Source of the DNA: Phycisphaerales bacterium
GTDB lineage: Bacteria; Planctomycetota; Phycisphaerae; Phycisphaerales; UBA1924
NCBI GenBank assembly: GCA_020850415.1
Contig: JADZER010000037.1
Location: 1 to 64,000 of the forward strand
Length of the DNA stretch: 64,000 nt
Direction: 5' to 3'
In this document: piece by piece, positions 32,414 through 41,053 of the stretch
How positions within the stretch are numbered: position 1 is the stretch's first letter
Layout: the number at the start of each line of letters is the position of its first letter
Translations under genes and position numbers: made by a program
Notes under the pieces: model-generated
The model's input: the letters and a program-made list of their open reading frames with translations, nothing else
What the model was told of the DNA's origin: nothing
Databases searched by the model: none

Positions 32414-34762
32414 ATGTCGAGGTACAGGGTTTGTAGCGTGTTCGTGGGCGCTTGCGCGGCGGCGGCGTGGGGGCAGTGCGTGCCTGAATGGTCGGAGGTG
32501 TTTAGGCCGGCGTTCATGTCGGGCGGGTACGAGGCCACCGCGACGCTCTACGACGACGGGACAAGCGTGAGGCTGGTCGTCTCCGACCTGGAGCGCCGGG
32601 GAGACCCCGGTGCGGGGCTCCAGGTGTGGGACGGGGTCGTGTGGTCGACGCTGAGCGATGCCCAGTTCGACCTGAGCGAGGTGCAACTCATCGGGGCCGA
32701 CAACGAGGCGCCCGGCGGCAGGCTGTTCGCGGTGGTGGGCGATGGATCCGCCATCGCCGAGGTGGCGGTGCTGAAGGACGGGGCGTGGAGCGGGACCGGC
32801 TTCCCGGTCGACTCCGGCCTCCGGGTCGCCGGCGGGATCGTGCCCGACCCGTCGACCGACGAAGTGTACATGTTCGGCCTCTTCCGGAACCAGGGGGATT
32901 GGACCAAGGTGTACAAGTGGGACGGCGCGGCGTGGGTCGCGCTCGATAAGGACACGAGTGGCGCGAGCGTGACGAGCTTGGCGTGGTTCGACGACGGCAC
33001 GGGCCAGGCGATGTACGCGGGTGTGCGCACACGCATCGATGGAGTGCCGGTGCAGGGGATGGCGAAGTGGGACGGGCAGTCGTGGTCGGAGGTGCCGGGC
33101 TGCCCGGCGTACTGGCCGACGATCACGGTTCACGACGACGGCAGCGGCCCGGCGATCTGGGCGATGGACTCCAACTGGATGCAGCTGGCCAAGTGGGACG
33201 GTCAGACATGGACGACCTACGCGCTCGAGTCCCGTCCGGTCGCCTTCTCCTGGCGACTGCAATCCGTCATGCTCAACGGCACCCGGGAGCTGGTGTGGCT
33301 CGACCGCGCCGGCGACGGGGCGGAGGTGTGGCGTTGGGACGGCGTGGACGGCGAGCGGATCGGGGGGTTCACAGCCGGCTGGGCCAATGACCTGATCGCG
33401 GACGACTCAGGCTTGCTCGGGGGCGGACTGATCGCGGCGGGCAACTTCCAGCGCATCGAGGAGACCCCCGCCGCGTGCGTCGCGGCGTTCGACGGGAGCG
33501 AGTGGACCCCGCTGGGGACCGAAGACGTCGGCAACGGCGTGGACTTCGCCAGCGACATGCTCGCGCTCGGCGACGATGCCGGGGCCCTGGCCGGACGCGT
33601 GTATGTCGCCGCGGATGTCGCCGCGGGTCAGGAGACCCACGGCGTGGTTGCGTGGGACGGCGAGCAGTGGCACCCTATCGGGCCCGCCGAGATGAGCAGC
33701 ACGGCCGTGTATGCGCTCGGGTTCGGCGATCTGGGCGACGGGCCCAGGCTGTTTGCCGCCGGCACCATCGTGCCGCAGGCCGGCGAGACCAGGGCCATCA
33801 TCGCCTGGGACGGGCAGGGCTGGTCGGTCGCAGGCCAGGGGATCGAGGACGGGTCCGTGGATGTGCTCGCCTTCGGCACGATCGCCGGCGGCGAGCCCAC
33901 CCTCTACGCGGCCGGGTGGTTCACGCGGGTTGACGGCCAGGACAGCTACGGCGTCGTCGGCCTGACCGCGAGTGGCTGGGCCGGCCTCGCGGGCGGCCTG
34001 CCCGATGAGTTCGACCACAGCGAGGTGAAGGCGATCGCCGTCCACGATGACGGCTCGGGGGCCGCGCTCTACGCCGACACCCCATCTCGCCCGGCCAACC
34101 CCGACTTCACCAACTGCGTCGTCCGCTGGGACGGGCAGTCCTGGACCCGCGTGGGCGACTCGCTCAGCAACGGCAGCTCCAATGTCCGGGTCTATGCCCT
34201 GCTCTCGGCCGACCTGGGCGCCGGCGCCGTGCTCTACGCCGCGGGCGACTTCGACGGGCCCAATAACTCGCTGCAGAACGTCGCCGCCTGGGACGGGTTG
34301 GTCTGGCAGCCGCTCGGCGCGGGGCTTCCCGCAGCCGTGAACGCGCTGGCGAGGCTCGACACCCCCGACGGCCCGCGCCTCGCGGCCGCGTGCACCGCCC
34401 CCACCGGCGGCGACGAGCCCGAGATGGTCTGGCTGTGGGACGGCGCCGCGTGGACCCCGTTCGGCGCGGAGGCCAGCGGGTCGGTCGGCGCGATCACGCA
34501 GGCGAGCTTCGACCGCGATGCGGTCTACCTCGGCGGCGGCTTCAACGAGGTCGCCGGCGTCCCGAGCCAGGGCATCGCCCGCTACGGCTGCCCCCCCTGC
34601 CCCGCCGACTTCAACCACGACGGCACGCTCGACACCCGCGACTTCATCGCGTATCTCGCGGCGTGGGCCGGCGGCGACGGGTCGGCGGACTTCAACGGCG
34701 ACGGTGCGATCAACACCCAGGACTTCATTGCCTACCTGAACGCCTGGGCGGCGGGGTGCTGA
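32414..34762 (+). CDS. Secreted WDG-repeat protein with GC-type dockerin tail, copy 1
   Basis: 782 aa. A signal peptide (VFVGACAAAAWGQ) is followed by QCVPEWSEVF, then many ~45-60-residue units with W-DG-x-W cores (VYKWDGAAWVALD, MAKWDGQSWSEV, VVRWDGQSWTRVG), alternating with DDGSGPAIWA-type strands; a large beta-propeller is likely. The last ~60 residues are two dockerin-like calcium loops (DFNHDGTLDTRDFIAYLAAW; DFNGDGAINTQDFIAYLNAW) closed by AAGC, the GC-type dockerin anchor. It is the first of three tandem paralogues. AAGGGG lies upstream of the ATG. Confidence 0.87.
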   Translation: MSRYRVCSVFVGACAAAAWGQCVPEWSEVFRPAFMSGGYEATATLYDDGTSVRLVVSDLERRGDPGAGLQVWDGVVWSTLSDAQFDLSEVQLIGADNEAPGGRLFAVVGDGSAIAEVAVLKDGAWSGTGFPVDSGLRVAGGIVPDPSTDEVYMFGLFRNQGDWTKVYKWDGAAWVALDKDTSGASVTSLAWFDDGTGQAMYAGVRTRIDGVPVQGMAKWDGQSWSEVPGCPAYWPTITVHDDGSGPAIWAMDSNWMQLAKWDGQTWTTYALESRPVAFSWRLQSVMLNGTRELVWLDRAGDGAEVWRWDGVDGERIGGFTAGWANDLIADDSGLLGGGLIAAGNFQRIEETPAACVAAFDGSEWTPLGTEDVGNGVDFASDMLALGDDAGALAGRVYVAADVAAGQETHGVVAWDGEQWHPIGPAEMSSTAVYALGFGDLGDGPRLFAAGTIVPQAGETRAIIAWDGQGWSVAGQGIEDGSVDVLAFGTIAGGEPTLYAAGWFTRVDGQDSYGVVGLTASGWAGLAGGLPDEFDHSEVKAIAVHDDGSGAALYADTPSRPANPDFTNCVVRWDGQSWTRVGDSLSNGSSNVRVYALLSADLGAGAVLYAAGDFDGPNNSLQNVAAWDGLVWQPLGAGLPAAVNALARLDTPDGPRLAAACTAPTGGDEPEMVWLWDGAAWTPFGAEASGSVGAITQASFDRDAVYLGGGFNEVAGVPSQGIARYGCPPCPADFNHDGTLDTRDFIAYLAAWAGGDGSADFNGDGAINTQDFIAYLNAWAAGC

Positions 34763-34834
34763 GCGTGGTGTTTGGGTGGAATGCGTGCTTGGGGCGCGTC
34801 GGAGAAAGGGGCTTGTAGGGCGCCGTGCGCGCTG

Positions 34835-34840
34835 TATGCT
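34835..34840 (+). promoter_or_regulatory. Candidate -10 (TGTATGCT) for copy 2
   Basis: TATGCT lies 56 bases before the chosen start of copy 2. The same TGTATGCT is found at 37488-37495 before copy 3, so each copy appears to have its own promoter. Confidence 0.45.
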
Positions 34841-34896
34841 GCGCCATGAGGAGCAACGGGCCGGGCGCGGAGCACACTGTCCCACGGGAGATCGGC

Positions 34897-37263
34897 ATGC
34901 ACGGGCCTCAATCAGCGGGTGTCCTGGCTGCCGCTGTCGTGTTCACCGGCGCGGGGGGCGCGGCGGGGCAGTGCCAGCCGGCCTGGTCGGATGTCTTCAC
35001 GCCGCCGTTCATGACGGCCGCGGGGCCGGAGGCGTCGGTGACGCTCTTCGACGACGGCACCGGGATGAAGCTCGTGGTGTCGGACCTGCGTCGGCGCGGC
35101 GACCCGGACGCCGGGCTGCAGGTGTGGGACGGGACCGCGTGGTCCACGCTCACGGACCCGCAGTTTGACCTGTCGGGCAACGAGATGCTCGGGGCCGACA
35201 ACGACAGCCCCTCCCCCCGGCTCTTCATGACGCTCGGCGGGTGGTACACCGCGGAAGATGTGCTGGTGCTGGAGCAAGGGGTCTGGCGCAGCACCAACTA
35301 CCCACTCCAGACCGGCGCACAGACCATCGGCGACATCGAGGCCGACCCCTACTCGGACGATATGTATATCGACGGCCTCTTCCGGAACGCGGGGCAGTGG
35401 ACCAAGGTCATCCGATGGGACGGGCAGAGCTGGACCGCGATCGACCGTGACGGCTCCGCGGCCAGCTCGACGAGCCTGACATGGTTCGACGACGGCGCGG
35501 GGCCAACGCTGCACGCGGGCATGCGGAACAAGATCAACGGCGTCCCCGCGGCGGGCGTGGCAAAGTGGGACGGGCTGGTCTGGTCGGAGGTCGGCGGCGG
35601 GTGTCCGGCCTACTGGCCCTCGATCACCGCCCACGAAGACGGCACGGAATCGGCGCTCTGGGCGATCGACCTGCACGGCGTGATGCTCGCCAAGTGGGAC
35701 CGCGTCTCGTGGACCTCGTACCCGCTTGAGGCACGCGATGTCAGCGAGTCGTGGCCCCTGCTGTCGGTCAACTTGCACGGCTCGCGTGAGCTCATGTGGC
35801 TGGATCGGCGCGCGGTCGGGTCGGAGATCTGGAGGTGGGACGGCGTGGACGGCGAGCCGGTGGGCGTGTTCAGCCTTGGCAAGGCGACCGATTTCATCCC
35901 GGACAACGCCGGGGCGCTGGGCGGGGGCGTCTTCGCGGTCGGAGACTTCCGCCTTGTGGGCGACACGCCCGCCGCGTGCGTGGCCGTCTTCGATGGGACC
36001 GATTGGACCCCCGTCGGCGCCGGCGACATCGGCAACGGCGCGATCGGCCCGCGGGCGTTCTTCCGCGTCGATGCCGACGGCAGTCACGACCTCGGCGGCC
36101 TCCTTTATGTCGCCGCCGACGCGGCCGGCGGTGAGGCGACCGGGGGGGTCGCGACATGGGACGGCGCCCACTGGCACAGCATCGGACCGGCCTCGATGAG
36201 CACGGGCTCGGTCCAGGAGTTTGCCCTCGGCGACCTCGGCGACGGCGACCGGGTGTTCGCGGGCGGGTCGGTCCAGCCGGACGGCGCGGACGGCGGCGCG
36301 GTGATCGCGTGGGACGGGCAAGTCTGGTCGGTGGTCGCCGACGGCATCGCGGATGGCTCCATCGAGACAATGGCGTTCGGCGCGGTGGCCGGAGGGGAGC
36401 CGATGCTCTTCGTCGGCGGCACGCTCAACAGCATCGAAGGGGCGGAGTATCACTCGGTGGCCGCGATCGGTGCGGGCGGGTGGGTCCCGCTGGGGGTCGG
36501 GCTGCCCGGCCAGAACGGGGAGGTCGACCGCGTCAGCGCGATGGTGATCCACGACGACGGCGCCGGAGCGGCGCTCCTCGCCGGCGGGGCGCTCGACCAT
36601 CAGGACCCTACGCTCGCCGACGGGGTGGTCCGGTGGAGCGGGAGCGAATGGACTCGCGTGGGCGAACCGCTGGACCCGGCTTCGGCGGATGTCGCGGCGA
36701 TGTGCTCGGCGGACCTGGGCGACGGGCCCCGGTTGTACGCGGGCGGCCGGTTCGCCGGGCCCAACGGCGATTTCCAGAACATCGCGATGTGGGACGGCTC
36801 GGCCTGGCTGCCGCTCGCCGACGGACTGCCCTCCGCGGTGAACGCGCTGGCGCAGATCGAGACCGACGACGGCCCGAGGCTGGCCGCGGCGTGCGGCGTG
36901 TCAACCGGCGGCGAGCACTCCGAGCAGGTCTGGCTGTGGGACGGCGCCTCGTGGACCCCCTTCGGCGCCGAGGCCGACGGCGCGGTTCATGAGATCGCCC
37001 AGGCCGCTTTCGATGGCAACGCCGTCTACCTCGCCGGCGATTTCCACCAAGTCGCCGGCACCCCCAGCGAGGGGATCGCCCGCTTCGGCTGCGAGCCCTG
37101 CCCGGCCGACTTCAACCACGACGGCGCGCTCGACACCCGGGACTTCATCGCCTTCCTCGCGGCTTGGGCCGCGGGCGACCACGCGGCCGACTTCGACGCC
37201 AACGGCACCCTCGACACCCGCGACTTCATCGCCTACCTGGGGGCGTGGGCGGCGGGGTGCTGA
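34897..37263 (+). CDS. Secreted WDG-repeat protein with GC-type dockerin tail, copy 2
   Basis: 788 aa from the ATG at 34897 (GGGAG upstream, signal peptide AGVLAAAVVFTGAGGAAGQ). An in-frame ATG at 34846 would add 17 residues. The body is collinear with copies 1 and 3 (QCQPAWSDVF, VWDGTAWSTL, VIRWDGQSWTAID, NIAMWDGSAWLPLADGLP). The tail has paired loops DFNHDGALDTRDFIAFLAAW and DFDANGTLDTRDFIAYLGAW ending in AAGC. It is exported and probably anchored at the cell surface by the tail; the ligand is unknown. Confidence 0.87.
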   Translation: MHGPQSAGVLAAAVVFTGAGGAAGQCQPAWSDVFTPPFMTAAGPEASVTLFDDGTGMKLVVSDLRRRGDPDAGLQVWDGTAWSTLTDPQFDLSGNEMLGADNDSPSPRLFMTLGGWYTAEDVLVLEQGVWRSTNYPLQTGAQTIGDIEADPYSDDMYIDGLFRNAGQWTKVIRWDGQSWTAIDRDGSAASSTSLTWFDDGAGPTLHAGMRNKINGVPAAGVAKWDGLVWSEVGGGCPAYWPSITAHEDGTESALWAIDLHGVMLAKWDRVSWTSYPLEARDVSESWPLLSVNLHGSRELMWLDRRAVGSEIWRWDGVDGEPVGVFSLGKATDFIPDNAGALGGGVFAVGDFRLVGDTPAACVAVFDGTDWTPVGAGDIGNGAIGPRAFFRVDADGSHDLGGLLYVAADAAGGEATGGVATWDGAHWHSIGPASMSTGSVQEFALGDLGDGDRVFAGGSVQPDGADGGAVIAWDGQVWSVVADGIADGSIETMAFGAVAGGEPMLFVGGTLNSIEGAEYHSVAAIGAGGWVPLGVGLPGQNGEVDRVSAMVIHDDGAGAALLAGGALDHQDPTLADGVVRWSGSEWTRVGEPLDPASADVAAMCSADLGDGPRLYAGGRFAGPNGDFQNIAMWDGSAWLPLADGLPSAVNALAQIETDDGPRLAAACGVSTGGEHSEQVWLWDGASWTPFGAEADGAVHEIAQAAFDGNAVYLAGDFHQVAGTPSEGIARFGCEPCPADFNHDGALDTRDFIAFLAAWAAGDHAADFDANGTLDTRDFIAYLGAWAAGC

Positions 37264-37489
37264 GCAGATCCGGGCCACCAGTCTTGCGTGGTGACGGGAG
37301 CCCCACGGACAGCCGATGCGGCAATGCGGGTCCGGCCGAGGTCGTCGTGAAGACCCGGGCGGACGGCCCAAGCGGCGTCGGGTCAGCCTAGGCAGGATGG
37401 GGAAGCCGGGTGCCCGAGCGATGCGCGGTAGGCTGGGTTCTTTAAGCCGGGTGTGTCGCCGCGCCACTGGTCTCGGGAGTGGCGGCCTG

Positions 37490-37495
37490 TATGCT
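37490..37495 (+). promoter_or_regulatory. Candidate -10 (TGTATGCT) for copy 3
   Basis: Same octamer as before copy 2; the leader would be about 70 bases. Confidence 0.45.
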
Positions 37496-37569
37496 GTGTC
37501 GGACTAGATCGGGTACAGCAACGACCTGATCCTGAGGAAATCGCCGAAGGGAATCGAGGTATGGGAATC

Positions 37570-39909
37570 ATGATCGGTGGTCTGGTGGCTGGGGCGGCGG
37601 TGGCGGCGGTGGCGTCGGGGCAGTGTGTGCCGGGCTGGTCCGAGGATTTCCGGGGGGCGTTTTTCTTCGGCGGCTTCCGGGCGAGTGCGACGGTGTTTGA
37701 CGATGGCTCGGGGCCCAAGCTCGTCGTCTCGGGGCTGGGGCGTCGGGGCGAGGCCGACCGGGGGCTGCAGGTCTGGGACGGCCACTCGTGGTCCATGCTC
37801 GCCCTGCCGCAGGGGGCGATCAGCAACGAGGGGACCGTGCGGGCGTTCAACGATCATGTCCCGCCGAGGCTCGTGTTCGCGGAGAACGACTCGTGGCAGG
37901 ATGACGGTGAGGTGTTTCTTCTCGAGAACGGAGTGTGGGAGGCGTTGGGCTTCCCCACCGGTCGGAGTTCGTCGTGGGTCACTGGGGTCGTGCAGGGCTT
38001 GGACCCAAACGCCGATGACTTCTTCGTTTGCGGTAAGTTCCAGGACTACACCGAGGGCACCACGCTCGTCTACCACTGGGACGGTCAGGCCTGGCGAAGG
38101 ACCGATGACGGGGGCGGATTCGCCGTGACCTCGCTGGCGTGGTTCGACGATGGCTCGGGGTCCAAGCTGCACGCCGGTGTCTACAGCCGCATCGACGGGG
38201 TCCCGGCCTCGGGCGTGGCCCGTTGGGACGGTCAGGCCTGGGAAGAAGTCGGCGGCGGCTGTCCCGCCGAGTGGCCGACGATCACGACACACGACGACGG
38301 CACCGGGCTTGCGCTCTGGGCACTCGACCGCGACGCCGTGGAGCTCGCCAAGTGGGACGGCGTCTCGTGGACCAGCTACCCGCTCGTGCCCGAGGCGCGC
38401 GGAGAGGCACTGGGTCTCGCTTCGATAGAGCTGGAAGGTCGGCCAGAACTCGTGTGGACCGAGCGACTTCCCAACAGGAGCCGTCTCTGGCAATGGGACG
38501 GCGTGGCGGGAGCGATCTTCGGTGAAACCACAGCAGGTGGCGTTTGGGAGTTCGCTCAAGACCCGACCGGATCCCTTGGCGAGGGGCTGTTCGCCGCGGG
38601 AGGCTTCCTGCATGCGGGCGAGGTCGAAGCGTCGAGCGTCGCGAGATGGGACGGCCAGGCGTGGCACGCGCTCGGAAACGGGGACATCGGCAACGGCGTG
38701 AGGTACGGCAACGCGGTGATCGCGCTCGGTGACGACGCGGGGCCGGCGCTGGGACGCAGGGTCTATGTGGCAACGGATACCGCGGGTGGCGAGGATGCCC
38801 ACGAGGTCGCGGCGTGGGATGGTCATCGGTGGGAAGCGATCGGGCCATCCGACATGGCGAATGTCAGCATCCTCGCATTCGCGTCCGGCGATCTCGGTGG
38901 GGGCACGCGGTTGTTTGCCACCGGGAGTATCATCCACGCCCCCGACACGGGCTACGCCGTCATTGGTTGGGACGGGCAGGACTGGTCTGTTGTCGGGGAT
39001 GAACTAAACCTCGGGCCTGCGTGCCTTGCGTTCGGGCAGCTCGCCGGGGGGGAACCGACCCTCTATGTCGCCGGGGACTTCACCGAGACCGACGGCGAGG
39101 CCAACTCCGGCGTCGTCGGGCTCACTGCGAGCGGCTGGGTGAGTCTCGGCGGGGGTCTGGCGGATGCCCAGGGGAGGCCCTCCATCGAGGCCATCGCCCT
39201 GCACGACGATGGCTCGGGCGTCGCGCTCTACTCCGGCGCTCCGTACGACCCCGTCAACAGCAACTTCGAGAACTCCGTCGTGCGGTGGGACGGGCACTCC
39301 TGGTCGCGTGTCGGCGCGGAGTTCTACAACAGCGGTGATTCTGTGATCATCTTTGCACTGATATCGGCCGACCTCGGCGACGGTCCAAAGCTGTATGCCG
39401 GCGGGTGGTTCCACGGGCTGGGCAATGTTGCCGCCTGGGATGGTGAGGACTGGTCGCCGCTCGGCGACGGCCTGTCCTTCACCGTGAAAACGCTCGCCAA
39501 GGTCGACACTCCGGAAGGCCCGCGCTTGGCTGCCGCCGGCGACATCTTCACCGATGGCGAACTCGCCGAGCGTGTCTGGCTCTGGGATGGCAGCGCCTGG
39601 TCTCCGTTCGGCGCGATTGCTGACGACCGGATCTTCGGCGTTGTTCAAGCGGAATACGAGGGCGATGCAATCTACCTCGCGGGCGATTTCCATCAGATCG
39701 CCGGTGTGTCCAGCGAGGGGCTCGCCCGCTACGGCTGCTCCCCCTGCCCGGCCGACCTCAACCACGACGGCGCGCTCGACACCCGGGACTTCATCGCCTT
39801 CCTCGCGGCTTGGGCCGCGGGCGACCACGCGGCCGACTTTGACGCCAACGGCGCCCTCGACACCCGCGACTTCATCGCCTACCTGGGGGCGTGGGCGGCG
39901 GGGTGCTGA
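37570..39909 (+). CDS. Secreted WDG-repeat protein with GC-type dockerin tail, copy 3
   Basis: 779 aa from 37570, chosen because GAGGT at 37556-37560 is then properly spaced; the ATG at 37561 is an alternative. Signal peptide LVAGAAVAAVASGQ, then QCVPGWSEDF and the same repeat body (VWDGHSWSML, VARWDGQAWEEVGGG, VIGWDGQDWSVVG). The last ~150 bases are nearly identical at DNA level to copy 2 (GCGCTCGACACCCGGGACTT and onward), while the bodies are more diverged, which suggests gene conversion of the anchor region. The 306-base gap before it holds a promoter candidate and nothing else recognisable. Confidence 0.87.
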   Translation: MIGGLVAGAAVAAVASGQCVPGWSEDFRGAFFFGGFRASATVFDDGSGPKLVVSGLGRRGEADRGLQVWDGHSWSMLALPQGAISNEGTVRAFNDHVPPRLVFAENDSWQDDGEVFLLENGVWEALGFPTGRSSSWVTGVVQGLDPNADDFFVCGKFQDYTEGTTLVYHWDGQAWRRTDDGGGFAVTSLAWFDDGSGSKLHAGVYSRIDGVPASGVARWDGQAWEEVGGGCPAEWPTITTHDDGTGLALWALDRDAVELAKWDGVSWTSYPLVPEARGEALGLASIELEGRPELVWTERLPNRSRLWQWDGVAGAIFGETTAGGVWEFAQDPTGSLGEGLFAAGGFLHAGEVEASSVARWDGQAWHALGNGDIGNGVRYGNAVIALGDDAGPALGRRVYVATDTAGGEDAHEVAAWDGHRWEAIGPSDMANVSILAFASGDLGGGTRLFATGSIIHAPDTGYAVIGWDGQDWSVVGDELNLGPACLAFGQLAGGEPTLYVAGDFTETDGEANSGVVGLTASGWVSLGGGLADAQGRPSIEAIALHDDGSGVALYSGAPYDPVNSNFENSVVRWDGHSWSRVGAEFYNSGDSVIIFALISADLGDGPKLYAGGWFHGLGNVAAWDGEDWSPLGDGLSFTVKTLAKVDTPEGPRLAAAGDIFTDGELAERVWLWDGSAWSPFGAIADDRIFGVVQAEYEGDAIYLAGDFHQIAGVSSEGLARYGCSPCPADLNHDGALDTRDFIAFLAAWAAGDHAADFDANGALDTRDFIAYLGAWAAGC

Positions 39910-39929
39910 TCGGGGGGCGCCGGGGCTGA

Positions 39930-39935
39930 TACGCT
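39930..39935 (+). promoter_or_regulatory. Candidate -10 (TACGCT), leaderless
   Basis: Ends six bases before the GTG at 39942; no Shine-Dalgarno. Confidence 0.48.
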
Positions 39936-39941
39936 CCGCCC

Positions 39942-41051
39942 GTGCGCCGACGCGTGCTCAAACACCTCCTCCGCACCGCGGGCGCTGCGGCGCTCGCGGT
40001 GCTTGTCTGCGCCTGGCTCCTCGGGCGCCTCCTCAGCGACCGATACGCCTGGAGCCAGCCGGTCTCCTGGGCCCCGCCGGTGCTCCTCGCGGCGCCGGTC
40101 TGGCTCGCGACCGCGGCCGGGGTGCTGCGCCGGCGCCGGGGCCGGGCCGACGCCCGCGCGCGCCGCCCACCGACTGGCCGACGGCGCGGGCGGTCGCTCG
40201 CGGTGCGCCTCGGTCTGGCATTCACCGCCCTCTCGCTCGCCCACTTGGTCTTCTTTGAGCTGGGCCTGCACCGCATGGCCCGCGCCCGACCCGCCGGGAC
40301 GGCGCTGCGCCTGCTCTTCTGGAACCAGGCCGGGCACCGGATTGACGACCCCGGCGCCATCGTCCGCGACCGCGAGCCGACGCTGCTGCTCCTGGCCAAC
40401 CGCCACTCCGAGACCGCCCGCGACGAGGTGGTGCAGGCGTACCTCGACACCGGCGCGGGCGACGCGGCCCGCGGCTGGCCCTTCGACCTCATCGGCCGGC
40501 TCCCCATCCGGCGCTGGGCCACAACCTCCCTGCAGCTCGAGGGCCGCTCGCGCTACTACGACGGCGCGATGCGCCCCGACCCCGGCTGGGCCGCGTGGTT
40601 CGAGGTCGAGTCTGACGCCGGGCCTCTGATCCTCTGGGCGATCGACCTGCCGTCGGACCCCGACCTTGCGCGCTTCCCGCTGGCCCGCCAGGCCGGCGAG
40701 GCCGTCGCGGCGTGGACCGGCGCGACCCGGACCATCGAGGGCGACCAGATGCGGTTCCTCCGCGACGCCGACCCGGGGTTCCCGGCGCCGGACATCATCG
40801 TGGGCGACTTCAACATCCCCCGTGGGAGCGCGTCGCTGCGGGAGTTCCTCCGTGCCGCGGGGGCGCCGGAGATGCGTGACGCCTTCGACCTCGCCGGCGT
40901 GGGCTGGCGATGCACCTGGCCGCGCCGGACGCCGGTGTGGGCGATCGACCAGTGCTTCGTCGGCGAGCGCGTGGGGGTGGGCCGCTTCGGCACGCCCGAC
41001 CCCGGCGTCGGCGGCCACCGCGTGCTCGTCGTCGATCTGGTCGTCCGGTAG
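39942..41051 (+). CDS. Membrane-anchored endonuclease/exonuclease/phosphatase (EEP) family protein
   Basis: 369 aa. Two or three N-terminal helices (AAALAVLVCAWLLGRLL; PVLLAAPVWLATAAGVL; LGLAFTALSLAHLVFF) precede an EEP-type domain from about residue 120. Recognisable metal/catalytic parts are FWNQAGH (Asn), IIVGDFNIPRGS (Asp-x-Asn), VWAIDQCFVG (Asp) and the final GGHRVLVVDL (His). The Glu of the usual LQE motif is not obvious (LLLLANRHSE). It could cleave a phospholipid, sugar phosphate or nucleic acid outside the membrane. GTG start at leaderless spacing from TACGCT. Confidence 0.78.
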   Translation: MRRRVLKHLLRTAGAAALAVLVCAWLLGRLLSDRYAWSQPVSWAPPVLLAAPVWLATAAGVLRRRRGRADARARRPPTGRRRGRSLAVRLGLAFTALSLAHLVFFELGLHRMARARPAGTALRLLFWNQAGHRIDDPGAIVRDREPTLLLLANRHSETARDEVVQAYLDTGAGDAARGWPFDLIGRLPIRRWATTSLQLEGRSRYYDGAMRPDPGWAAWFEVESDAGPLILWAIDLPSDPDLARFPLARQAGEAVAAWTGATRTIEGDQMRFLRDADPGFPAPDIIVGDFNIPRGSASLREFLRAAGAPEMRDAFDLAGVGWRCTWPRRTPVWAIDQCFVGERVGVGRFGTPDPGVGGHRVLVVDLVVR

Positions 41052-41053
41052 GC

